NCBI GenBank assembly: GCA_037044955.1
Contig: JBAOHX010000010.1
Span: forward strand, 1-64,000
Direction: 5' to 3'
DNA: 64,000 nucleotides
Source: JAJXWB01 sp037044955
GTDB taxonomy: Bacteria; Pseudomonadota; Alphaproteobacteria; Rhizobiales; Beijerinckiaceae
The position numbers were made by a program, and so were the translations under genes. Positions 56,796 through 64,000 of the stretch are shown piece by piece; within the stretch, counting starts at the first letter, position 1; each line of letters begins with the position of its first letter. Below the pieces are notes generated by a model, which searched no databases, was not told the origin of the DNA, and saw nothing but the letters and a program-made list of their open reading frames with translations.

Positions 56796-56814
56796 ATGCG
56801 GGAAAGGCCGCGCG

Positions 56815-57888
56815 TCAACCCTCGCGCATCAGCAGGCAGGCGTCGCCGTAGCTGTAGAAGCGGTATCCCTGCTCAATCGCATGGGCATAAGCCGCCTTCA
56901 TCCGGTCGAGCCCTGCGAACGCGCCGACCAGCATGAAGAGCGTCGAGCGCGGCAGGTGAAAATTCGTCATCAGGACGTCGACGGCGCGAAAGCGGTAGCC
57001 CGGCGTGATGAAGATCGCGGTCTCGCCGGAAAAGGGCTGCACGACGCCCTCCTCCGTCGTCGCGCTTTCGAGAATGCGCAGCGCCGTCGTGCCGACGGCG
57101 ACGATCCGCCCGCCTTTCTCACGCGCCGCGTTCAGGGCGGCGGCGGTTTCCGCGCTGACGCCGCCCCATTCGGAATGCATGACATGGGCGTCGGTGTCCT
57201 CCACCTTCACCGGCAGGAACGTGCCCGCGCCGACATGCAGCGTGACGCGATGGATGGCGACGCCCTTGCCTTCGATGGCGGCGAGAAGATCCGGCGTGAA
57301 ATGCAGGCCCGCCGTGGGCGCGGCGACCGCGCCCGATCGCTGCGCGAAAATCGTCTGGTAGTCGCGCGCGTCCCGGTCGTCGTCGGCGCGACGCGCGGCG
57401 ATATAGGGCGGCAGCGGCATATGGCCGAGACGCTCGATCCCCTCGTCCAGCGCTGCGCCGTCGAGATGGAAGGAGAGAAGGACCTCGCCCTCGTCGCGCT
57501 CCACCACGTCGGCGTCGAGGGCGGCGAGCAGGCAGGCCATGCTCTCTGACGCTTCGCCGAAGCGGATGCGGTCGCCGGGCGCGAGGCGCTTGGCCGGCTT
57601 GGCGAGCGCGCGCCAGAGGTTCGACCCCTCGCGCTTGATGAGCGTCGCCTCGATGCGCGCGATATTCTCGCCGCGCGCGCGAATGCCGAGAAGGCGCGCC
57701 GGAATGACGCGTGTGTCGTTGACGACGAGCACGTCGTTTGCGCGCAGGAAATCGGGGAGATCGCGCACGATGCGGTCTTCGAGCGCATCCTGACGCACGA
57801 CCAGCATCCGCGCGGAATCACGCGGCTCGGCGGGCCGGAGCGCGATGCGCTCCTGCGGAAGATCGAAGTCGAAGAGGTCTACGCGCAT
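56815..57888 (-). CDS. queA: S-adenosylmethionine:tRNA ribosyltransferase-isomerase QueA
   Basis: Transfers and isomerises the ribose of SAM onto preQ1-tRNA to form epoxyqueuosine. The 357-residue protein begins VDLFDFDLPQERIALRPAEPRD and contains LVVNDTRVIPARL, YQTIFAQRSGAVAAPTAGLHFT, LHVGAGTFLPVKVED and TNFHLPRSTLFMLVGAF, all standard. The start is the ATG at 57888. The usual downstream neighbour tgt is displaced by the 6.9-kb block 49933-56814. Confidence 0.97.
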   Translation of the reverse strand: MRVDLFDFDLPQERIALRPAEPRDSARMLVVRQDALEDRIVRDLPDFLRANDVLVVNDTRVIPARLLGIRARGENIARIEATLIKREGSNLWRALAKPAKRLAPGDRIRFGEASESMACLLAALDADVVERDEGEVLLSFHLDGAALDEGIERLGHMPLPPYIAARRADDDRDARDYQTIFAQRSGAVAAPTAGLHFTPDLLAAIEGKGVAIHRVTLHVGAGTFLPVKVEDTDAHVMHSEWGGVSAETAAALNAAREKGGRIVAVGTTALRILESATTEEGVVQPFSGETAIFITPGYRFRAVDVLMTNFHLPRSTLFMLVGAFAGLDRMKAAYAHAIEQGYRFYSYGDACLLMREG

Positions 57889-57897
57889 GAAAGCCCC

Positions 57898-58045
57898 TCG
57901 CGCTTCGAGACGGCCCTTCGGGCCTCCTCAGCGTGAGGGGCCAGAATACGCGCCCTCGTCCTGAGAAGCGATCCGCCGATCTCGGGCCCGCCGGAGATCG
58001 GCATTCGTATGCAAGTCGGGCAAGCCCGACTTGCATGTATCGCCG
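57898..58045. repeat. composite palindrome (family H plus the 28-base palindrome)
   Basis: CTTCGAGACGGCCC...GGGCCTCC is a family H stretch; GATCTCGGGC... and the perfect 28-base palindrome at 58009-58036 repeat the inner part of 32022-32081. Between queA and the first cyclophilin gene. Confidence 0.7.
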
Positions 58046-58068
58046 TCTCGAAGGACGAACCGGATTTG

Positions 58069-58524
58069 TCAGCTCATCTTCGCGGAGATGATCTTGTCGG
58101 GATCGCGCACGGGTTCGCCGCGCTTGATCTTGTCGACGTTCTCCATGCCGGACGTCACTTCGCCCCACACGGTGTACTGCTTGTCGAGGAAGCGCGCGTC
58201 GTCGAAGCAGATGAAGAACTGCGAATTCGCCGAATCCGGGTTCTGCGCGCGCGCCATCGAGCAGGTCCCGCGCACATGCGGGGCCGCGTTGAATTCCTGC
58301 TTGAGGTTCGGGTATTTCGAGCCGCCGGTGCCGGTGCCGTGCGGGCAGCCGGTCTGCGCCATGAAGCCCTCGATCACGCGATGGAACACGATGCCGTCGT
58401 AGAAGCCCTCGTTCACGAGCTTCTTGATGTGGGCGACGTGGCCCGGCGCGAGATCGGGCCGCATCTTGATGACGACCGGACCCTTGGTCGTCTCGAGCGT
58501 GAGCGTATTGCCTTCGTCCGCCAT
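58069..58524 (-). CDS. cytoplasmic peptidyl-prolyl cis-trans isomerase (cyclophilin)
   Basis: A 151-residue cyclophilin without signal peptide. It shows GFYDGIVFHRVIEGFMAQTGCPHGTGTGG, HVRGTCSMARAQNPDSANSQFFICFDDA and YTVWGEVTSGMENVDKI, covering the active-site Arg and Phe positions. Bacterial short type, equivalent to PpiB. It lies 66 bases after a longer, secreted paralogue, a tandem pair often found between coaD and queA in this group. Confidence 0.95.
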   Translation of the reverse strand: MADEGNTLTLETTKGPVVIKMRPDLAPGHVAHIKKLVNEGFYDGIVFHRVIEGFMAQTGCPHGTGTGGSKYPNLKQEFNAAPHVRGTCSMARAQNPDSANSQFFICFDDARFLDKQYTVWGEVTSGMENVDKIKRGEPVRDPDKIISAKMS

Positions 58525-58590
58525 GGGACCTCCTGAATGTCTTGCGCGCCCGCTATAGAACGCGCCGATTGTTGCGTAAACCTGCGGGCC

Positions 58591-59151
58591 TTACTTGTCG
58601 TCGGACGCCATGCGCATCTTCACGATCTTGTCGGGCGCGCTCACCGAGCCGTTGTCGGACTTCGAGCCCTTCTTGATCTTGTCGACGTTCTCCATGCCCG
58701 AGATCACCTCGCCGACGACCGTATACTGGCCATCGAGGAAGCCGGCCTCGCCGAAGCAGATGAAGAATTGCGAATTGGCGGAATCCGGCATCTGCGAGCG
58801 CGCCATGCCGACCACGCCACGTCCGAAATGCGCCTTGGAGAATTCGGCGGGAATGTTCGGCAGGTCGGACTTGCCCGTGCCCGTGCCGGTCGGATCGCCC
58901 GTCTGCGCCATGAAGCCGTCGATCACGCGATGGAAGACGATGCCGTCATAGAACTTGCGCTTCACCAGCGCCTCGATCTGCGCGACATGCTTGGGCGCGA
59001 GATCAGGCCGCAGTTGAATGACGACCTTGCCGTCCTTGGTATGGAGATTGACCACATGGGCGGGGTCGCCGGCGGCCAGCGCGCCGAGCGGCGTTGCGGC
59101 GAGAGCGAGGCCGGGAGCGGCGGCGATGAGCTTGCGGCGGTCGATGCGCAT
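58591..59151 (-). CDS. periplasmic peptidyl-prolyl cis-trans isomerase (cyclophilin)
   Basis: The secreted paralogue of the next gene. Residues 1-27 form a signal peptide with twin arginine-like MRIDRRKLIAAAPGLALAAT, then the cyclophilin domain (FYDGIVFHRVIDGFMAQTGDPTGTGTG, MARSQMPDSANSQFFICFGEA). Total 186 aa. RR at positions 5-6 is not a full Tat motif, so export may be by Sec or Tat. Likely role: folding of periplasmic or outer-membrane proteins. Follows coaD by 38 bases. Confidence 0.94.
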   Translation of the reverse strand: MRIDRRKLIAAAPGLALAATPLGALAAGDPAHVVNLHTKDGKVVIQLRPDLAPKHVAQIEALVKRKFYDGIVFHRVIDGFMAQTGDPTGTGTGKSDLPNIPAEFSKAHFGRGVVGMARSQMPDSANSQFFICFGEAGFLDGQYTVVGEVISGMENVDKIKKGSKSDNGSVSAPDKIVKMRMASDDK

Positions 59152-59189
59152 GAAAATCCTTTCGCGTCGTACTTCAGGAATGCAGCCGT

Positions 59190-59699
59190 TTATTTCGCTT
59201 TCGCGCGCTCGGCCATGCGCTGCGCAAGCGCGGTCGCGGCGACCGCCGGCGTGAACGGCCTGATGTCGCCGCCCATGGCCGCGATCTGGCGGACAAGCGT
59301 GGCGGTGATGTGGCGGACCTCCGGGGAGGCGCCGAAATAGACGGTCCTGACTTCCGGCGCCATCACGCCGTTCATGCCGGCCATCTGCATCTCATAGTCG
59401 AGATCCGTGCCGTCGCGCAGGCCGCGCACCACGATTTTCGCGCCGTTTTCACGCGCTGCGTTCACGGCGAGACCGGAGAAGGTGACGACCTTCAGTTCGC
59501 AGCCCTGCGCCTTCAGATCGTCGGCGCAGGCGGCGCGGATCAGCTCCGCGCGCTCCTCGACCGTGAACACCGGCGTCTTGCCGGGATGGACGCCGATGCC
59601 GATCACCAGCCGATCGCAGACGACCGCCGCCTGGCGGATGACGTCGACATGGCCGTTGGTGAGCGGGTCGAAGGAACCGGTGTAGATGGCGATGCGCAT
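59190..59699 (-). CDS. coaD: phosphopantetheine adenylyltransferase CoaD
   Basis: The penultimate step of coenzyme A synthesis. The 169-residue nucleotidyltransferase has IAIYTGSFDPLTNGHVDVIRQA (T/HxGH), VRGLRDGTDLDYEMQMAGMN and YFGASPEVRHITATLVRQIA. Full length. Downstream of gyrA by 72 bases and upstream of the cyclophilin pair, a conserved order. Confidence 0.97.
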   Translation of the reverse strand: MRIAIYTGSFDPLTNGHVDVIRQAAVVCDRLVIGIGVHPGKTPVFTVEERAELIRAACADDLKAQGCELKVVTFSGLAVNAARENGAKIVVRGLRDGTDLDYEMQMAGMNGVMAPEVRTVYFGASPEVRHITATLVRQIAAMGGDIRPFTPAVAATALAQRMAERAKAK

Positions 59700-59771
59700 G
59701 GGTCCGTCCGTGTGCGGGCTGCGGCGATCTAGGCTCGGGCGGCAGGGAAAGGCAAGTCAGTCCCTGACAAG

Positions 59772-62519
59772 TCACCCTTCCCCGTTCTCGCCCTCGCTCT
59801 CTTCCTCCTCGCCCGCCACGCGCTCGACGGAGACGACCTTCTCGTCCTCGGCCGTATTGAACACGATCACGCCCTGCGCGCCGCGGCCGATGATGCGGAT
59901 GCCCTCGACCGGGCAGCGGATGAGCTGGCCGCCATCGGTGACCAGCATGATCTGGTCGGAATCCTCGACGGGGAAGGACGCCACCAGCGGCCCGTTGCGC
60001 TCGTTGACCGCCATGGCGACGATGCCTTTGCCGCCGCGCCCGGTGATGCGGTACTCGAACGACGACGAGCGCTTGCCGTAGCCGTTCTGCGAGATGGTGA
60101 GAATGTACTGCTCGGCCTCGGACATCACGACGTAGCGGTCCTGCGACAGTTCGCCGTTGACGCCGCCATTGACGCCGGCGCCGCCCTCCTCGCCCGCATC
60201 GACATCGCCCTCGCCATTGGCCTCGCCGTTCACCGCGCGGCTCATCTTGAGATAGGCGGCGCGCTCGTCGCCCGAGGCCTCGAAGTGGCGGAGGATCGAC
60301 AGCGAGATGACGCGATCCTCCTTGTCCAGCGCGATGCCGCGCACGCCCATGGAATTGCGCCCCAGGAACACGCGCACTTCCGGCACGGCGAAACGGATGC
60401 ACTGGCCCTGCGCCGTCGTCAGCAGCACGTCGTCGTCCTCGGTGCAGATGGCGACATCGACAATGGCTTCGCCGTCGTCCAGCTTCATCGCGATCTTGCC
60501 GGCGCGGTTGACCTGCGTGAAGTCGGACAGCTTGTTGCGCCTCACCGTGCCGCCGGTCGTGGCGAAGAAGACGTCGAGCGTCGCCCAGCTCTCCTCGTCC
60601 TCCGGCAGCGGCATGATGGTGGTGATGCGCTCGTCGGCCTCCAGCGGCAGGATGTTGCGCAAAAACTTGCCGGGCGATTGCGGCGAGGTCAGCGGCAGGC
60701 GCCAGACCTTCTCCTTGTAGACCTGCCCGCGCGAGGAAAAGAACAGAACCGGCGTGTGCGTGGAGGCGACGAACAGGCGCGCGACGAAATCCTCCTCGCG
60801 CGTCTGCATGCCCGAGCGGCCCTTGCCGCCGCGCCGCTGCGCCCGATAGGTCGAGAGCGGCACGCGCTTGATGTAGCCGGCGTGCGAGACGGTGACCACC
60901 ATGTCTTCGCGCTGGATGAGGTCCTCGTCCTCCATGTCGCCGGCGGCGTCGAGAATGATCGTGCGGCGCGGCGTGGCGTAGGCGGTCTTCACCGCGTTCA
61001 GTTCGTCCTTGACGATGCCGAACAGTTTTTCGCGCGAGCGCAGGATGTCGAGATATTCCGCGATCTCGGCGGCGAGCTTGTTGAGGGCTTCCGAAATCTC
61101 CTCGCGGCCGAGCGCGGTCAGGCGCTGCAGGCGCAGATCGAGGATGGCGCGCGCCTGCGCTTCCGACAGGCGGATATTGCCGTCGGCGTCCAGCGCGTGG
61201 CGGGGATCGGCGATCAGCGCGACCAGGGGCGCCATGTCCTTGGCCGGCCAGGCGCGGCCCATCAGCGATTCTCGCGCGGCGGCTGCGTCCGGCGAGGTGC
61301 GGATCAGGCGGATGACCTCGTCGATATTGGCCACCGCGATGGCGAGACCGACCTGCACATGCGCATTGTCGCGCGCCTTGTTGAGGCGGTGCTTGGTGCG
61401 CCGGGTGACGACCTCCTCGCGGAAGTCGACGAAGGCGCGCAGCACGTCCCTCAGCGTCAGCATTTCCGGCTTGCCGCCGTTCAGCGCGATCATGTTCACG
61501 CCGAAGGAGGATTGCAGCGAGGTGAAGCGATAGAGCTGATTCAGCACGACGTCGGGGAAGGCCTCGCGCTTCAGCTCGATGACGATGCGCATGCCGTCGC
61601 GGTCGGATTCGTCGCGCAGGTCGGAAATGCCCTCGATCTTCTTTTCGCGCACCAGTTCGGCGATGCGCTCGACCAGCGTCGACTTGTTCACCTGGTACGG
61701 AATTTCGGTGACGATCAGCGCGGAGCGGTTGTTGCGCATCTCCTCGACGTCGACCTTGGCGCGCATCAGCACGGAGCCGCGCCCGGTCGCATAGGCCGAG
61801 TTGATGCCGGTGCGCCCGACGATCGAGCCGCCTGTCGGGAAGTCCGGCCCCGGCACGATCTCGATGAGATCGGCGATGGACATGTCGGGCCTGTCGATCA
61901 GCGCGACGGTGGCGTCGATGACCTCGCCGAGATTGTGCGGCGGAATGTTGGTGGCCATGCCGACCGCGATGCCGCCCGCGCCGTTGACCAGCAGGTTCGG
62001 GAAGCGCGCGGGCAGGACGGCCGGCTCATGCTCCTTGCCGTCGTAGTTCGGCTGGAAGTCGACCGTGCCTTCGTCGATGTCCTCGAGCAGCGCCAGCGCC
62101 GGCCGCGCCAGGCGCGATTCCGTGTAGCGCATCGCCGCCGGCGGATCGCCGTCGACCGAGCCGAAATTGCCCTGCCCGTCGATCAGCGGCAGGCGCATGG
62201 AGAAGGGCTGCGCCATGCGCACGAGCGCGTCGTAGATCGCGGCGTCGCCGTGCGGGTGATACTTACCCATGACGTCGCCGACGATGCGCGCCGACTTCAC
62301 GTATGACTTGTCCGGCGTGTGGCCGTTCTCGTGCATCGAGAACATGATGCGGCGATGCACGGGCTTGAGACCGTCGCGCGCGTCGGGAAGCGCGCGGCTC
62401 ACGATCACGCTCATGGCGTAATCGAGATACGAGCGCTTCATCTCGTCGACGATGGAAACGGGTCTTATGTCGGACGGCGGCTGGGCGCCTTCGTCCTTCT
62501 TGTCGTCGTTGTCGGCCAA
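59772..62519 (-). CDS. gyrA: DNA gyrase subunit A
   Basis: Breaks and rejoins DNA for negative supercoiling. The 915-residue protein has the winged-helix/tower core, with the quinolone region KYHPHGDAAIYDALVRMAQP (Ala93, where E. coli has Ser83) and catalytic Tyr132 in MRYTESRL. Six C-terminal pinwheel blades include the GyrA box QRRGGKG near residue 565. An acidic, glycine-rich insertion (GEANGEGDVDAGEEGG) interrupts the last blades near residue 770. The start is a TTG at 62519 (MADNDDKKDE); its ribosome site is weak. First gene of the gyrA-coaD run. Confidence 0.96.
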   Translation of the reverse strand: MADNDDKKDEGAQPPSDIRPVSIVDEMKRSYLDYAMSVIVSRALPDARDGLKPVHRRIMFSMHENGHTPDKSYVKSARIVGDVMGKYHPHGDAAIYDALVRMAQPFSMRLPLIDGQGNFGSVDGDPPAAMRYTESRLARPALALLEDIDEGTVDFQPNYDGKEHEPAVLPARFPNLLVNGAGGIAVGMATNIPPHNLGEVIDATVALIDRPDMSIADLIEIVPGPDFPTGGSIVGRTGINSAYATGRGSVLMRAKVDVEEMRNNRSALIVTEIPYQVNKSTLVERIAELVREKKIEGISDLRDESDRDGMRIVIELKREAFPDVVLNQLYRFTSLQSSFGVNMIALNGGKPEMLTLRDVLRAFVDFREEVVTRRTKHRLNKARDNAHVQVGLAIAVANIDEVIRLIRTSPDAAAARESLMGRAWPAKDMAPLVALIADPRHALDADGNIRLSEAQARAILDLRLQRLTALGREEISEALNKLAAEIAEYLDILRSREKLFGIVKDELNAVKTAYATPRRTIILDAAGDMEDEDLIQREDMVVTVSHAGYIKRVPLSTYRAQRRGGKGRSGMQTREEDFVARLFVASTHTPVLFFSSRGQVYKEKVWRLPLTSPQSPGKFLRNILPLEADERITTIMPLPEDEESWATLDVFFATTGGTVRRNKLSDFTQVNRAGKIAMKLDDGEAIVDVAICTEDDDVLLTTAQGQCIRFAVPEVRVFLGRNSMGVRGIALDKEDRVISLSILRHFEASGDERAAYLKMSRAVNGEANGEGDVDAGEEGGAGVNGGVNGELSQDRYVVMSEAEQYILTISQNGYGKRSSSFEYRITGRGGKGIVAMAVNERNGPLVASFPVEDSDQIMLVTDGGQLIRCPVEGIRIIGRGAQGVIVFNTAEDEKVVSVERVAGEEEESEGENGEG

Positions 62520-62676
62520 GTCTTGCGGCTTTCGGGAGGGGCGCGGAAGAGCCCGGGAATCATGCCGCGCAGTCTATCCGATTTCGGCGTGGGAGGCGAA
62601 TATGGGGCCGCAGGACGCTCGCGAGAAGTGTCTATATTTTCTGATGCTTACCGAAGACGGCGCGATATCTCGCGAT

Positions 62677-62707
62677 CGTCATGGCCTGGCTTGTCCCGAC
62701 CATGACG
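62677..62707. repeat. family C single palindrome arm
   Basis: GTCATGGCCTGGCTTGTCCC followed by GACCATGAC: a lone, slightly decayed family C arm between gyrA and the TfoX-domain gene. Confidence 0.65.
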
Positions 62708-62719
62708 TGCAACGGGATT

Positions 62720-63136
62720 CTATCGCGCCCTTGCCCGCCGCACGGGCGTCGTTTTCGTAGACTTCGCCCTGCCGGCCTTCGCCGCCTTCCGCGCCTTCGC
62801 CAGCGCCTTCTCCGCCGCCGTTCGGCGCGCTGCCGCCAACGCCGGCCCACACCAGCGCTTCAACTCGTCCTCGTCGTCCAGCGCTGCGTCCGGCAGCTTC
62901 CAGAACGCGCCCATGACGACGTGGCGCCCGTCCGGCCGCGTGTAGTTGAACGGTTCGGAACCCGCCGCCTTGAGTCTTTCGCGCTCGTCGTCGTTGTCCG
63001 TCTTGATCCAGATGGCGCCGATCACGCACAGCGCGAAACAGGCGTCGTCGACATAGACGCCGTGGCCGGAAAACATGCGCTTTGCGCGCACGCGGGCGAA
63101 GGGCGAGAAGAAGTCCTCGACGGATTCGGCGTCCAT
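62720..63136 (-). CDS. TfoX N-terminal-domain protein
   Basis: A 138-residue protein whose first ~100 residues match the TfoX N-terminal domain (VRAKRMFSGHGVYVDDACFALCVIGAIWIKTD, FNYTRPDGRHVVMGAFWKLPD). The remaining ~35 residues are lysine/arginine/alanine-rich (KARKAAKAGRAKSTKTTP), a nucleic-acid-binding-like tail. The full TfoX/Sxy regulator has a second domain that is absent. In Haemophilus and Vibrio such proteins switch on competence; here a regulatory link to comEC is possible but unsupported. Confidence 0.85.
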   Translation of the reverse strand: MDAESVEDFFSPFARVRAKRMFSGHGVYVDDACFALCVIGAIWIKTDNDDERERLKAAGSEPFNYTRPDGRHVVMGAFWKLPDAALDDEDELKRWCGPALAAARRTAAEKALAKARKAAKAGRAKSTKTTPVRRARAR

Positions 63137-63156
63137 CGCCGGATCAAGCCACGAAT

Positions 63157-63254
63157 GTCATTCCCGCGAAAGCGGGAATCCAAAGCCTGACAATGAAACG
63201 TCGATCATTGGCCCTGGATTCCCGATCGGCTGCGGCGCAGCCGTCGGGAATGAC
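63157..63254. repeat. family B paired palindrome, copy 7
   Basis: Left arm GTCATTCCCGCGAAAGCGGG, right part GATTCCCGATCGGCTGCGGC ending CGTCGGGAATGAC. Between the TfoX-domain and IscA-type genes. Confidence 0.85.
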
Positions 63255-63261
63255 AGCGCCC

Positions 63262-63645
63262 TCAAGCCCGCGCTTCCGCCTCTTCCGGCGCGGCCGGCGT
63301 GATCGCCACGCTCTCGCCGCAACCGCAGGCCGAGGTCTGGTTGGGATTGTTGAAGACGAAGCCCGAAGACAGCTTGCTCGTCTGGAAATCCATCTGCGTG
63401 CCGAGCAGGAACAGCACGGCCTTGGGATCGACCAGCACGCGCACGCCCTTGTCCTCGACCACCTCGTCGCCGGGCGAGGCCTTTTCCGCCATTTCCATCG
63501 TGTAGGACATGCCGGCGCAGCCGCCGTTCTTCACGCCGACGCGCAGGCCGAAGAGCGGCTTCTCGGCATTGGCCATGATGTCCTTGACGCGCGAGGCCGC
63601 GGCGTCGGTCAGCGAGATCACGTTCATCTTCAGGCGGGCGCCCAT
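63262..63645 (-). CDS. IscA/SufA/ErpA-family iron-sulfur carrier protein
   Basis: An A-type scaffold or carrier that delivers Fe-S clusters. The 127-residue protein has the conserved cysteine in KNGGCAGMSY near residue 46 and the C-terminal CGCGE pair near 110, forming the three-cysteine site. The start is the ATG at 63645 behind AAGGAGGAGAGG. In Rhizobiales this gene is often the last of the suf operon (SufA); no suf genes are visible in this window, and ErpA cannot be excluded. Confidence 0.93.
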   Translation of the reverse strand: MGARLKMNVISLTDAAASRVKDIMANAEKPLFGLRVGVKNGGCAGMSYTMEMAEKASPGDEVVEDKGVRVLVDPKAVLFLLGTQMDFQTSKLSSGFVFNNPNQTSACGCGESVAITPAAPEEAEARA

Positions 63646-63728
63646 TCCTCTCCTCCTTCAGGGGTCAAGGCCCTGCGATCGAAGCTCTTACTCATATAGG
63701 CGCGCCGCCGGCCAGCGTCGAGCCATGC

Positions 63729-64000
63729 TCAATAGTTCGGCCACAGGCCCGGCGTCGCGAATTCCACGAGATGGCCGTCGGGATCGCGGAAATACACGCT
63801 CTTGCCACCGCGCGGCCAGTCGGCCCGGCCCTCGATCTCGACGCCGGCCGCCGCAAGCCGGCTTTCCCAGTCCGCGAGTTCGTCGGCGTCGACCGCAAAG
63901 GCGACATGCAGGCGCCCTGCCCCGTCGTGCGGCGGGATCGTGCCGCCCGGCATGTGCACCGTCTCCAGCGTCGCTCCACGGCAGAACAGCAGGAGCACCG
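63729..64000 (-). CDS. VOC-family (glyoxalase/bleomycin resistance) protein, N-terminus outside window
   Basis: The last ~89 residues of a vicinal-oxygen-chelate fold protein: MPGGTIPPHDGAGRLHVAFAV, then KSVYFRDPDGHLVEFATPGLWPNY. The His in LHVAF and the Glu in HLVEF are the usual metal-ligand positions of one half. The gene starts beyond base 64000. Substrate unknown. Confidence 0.85.
   Translation of the reverse strand, partial: VLLLFCRGATLETVHMPGGTIPPHDGAGRLHVAFAVDADELADWESRLAAAGVEIEGRADWPRGGKSVYFRDPDGHLVEFATPGLWPNY

Overview
The window is a high-GC alphaproteobacterial chromosome segment, most likely from the order Hyphomicrobiales (Rhizobiales). Three things point there: gene order (trpGDC-moaC-moeA; lexA; gltX-gltA; bamA-lpxD-fabZ-lpxA-lpxB; rpsB-tsf-pyrH-frr-uppS-cdsA-dxr-rseP; gyrA-coaD-ppi-queA-tgt), alphaproteobacterial LexA boxes (GTTC-N7-GTTC), and EcfG-type general-stress promoters (GGAAC-N16-GTT). 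No rRNA, tRNA, CRISPR array or phage was seen. I cannot name the genus.

Layout. 1-5945: tryptophan genes (trpE on +, trpG-trpD-trpC on -) with molybdopterin genes moaC-moeA. 6145-9813: a membrane fatty-acid hydroxylase, an SDR, two small proteins and lexA behind an SOS operator. 10064-16130: comEC, gltX, gltA, and a GIY-YIG nuclease gene enclosed by a perfect 36-bp inverted repeat. 16131-28092: the envelope/isoprenoid run lpxB-lpxA-fabZ-lpxD-bamA-rseP-dxr-cdsA-uppS-frr-pyrH. 28186-30885: an insertion between pyrH and tsf holding a DJ-1/PfpI protein, a probable EcfG-driven small RNA and a three-domain copper nitrite reductase (nirK). 30985-38160: tsf, rpsB, a stress membrane protein with an EcfG promoter, a lytic transglycosylase, an MFS carrier and an AidB-like acyl-CoA dehydrogenase. 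38387-47520: sohB, dnaE, an SOS-controlled 32-residue membrane peptide, a PilZ protein, lolD-lolC and proS. 47752-50879: a structured ncRNA candidate, an RraA-like protein, tgt and a methyltransferase-like protein. 51095-56694: an accessory block between tgt and queA (argG, a metallo-hydrolase, a MobA-like aromatic hydroxylase facing a MarR regulator, a flavin-fold oxidase-like protein). 56815-64000: queA, two cyclophilins, coaD, gyrA, a TfoX-domain protein, an IscA/SufA-type protein and a truncated VOC protein.

Two features run through the whole window. First, about twenty intergenic palindromic elements of several families sit between genes, some inside operons. Three families share one plan: GTCAT, hairpin, ATCCA, spacer, then the mirror image. 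One such pair encloses the GIY-YIG gene. Second, fifteen genes, many of them essential, are broken by small indels; 17 of the 18 are single-base insertions. This looks like residual long-read consensus error, so these genes are annotated as intact CDS with the break noted.

The findings I rate highest are the GIY-YIG/palindrome unit, the SOS-controlled mini-membrane protein next to dnaE, the EcfG-promoter small RNA downstream of nirK, and the MarR operator whose two arms encode two fully superimposed, opposed promoters.
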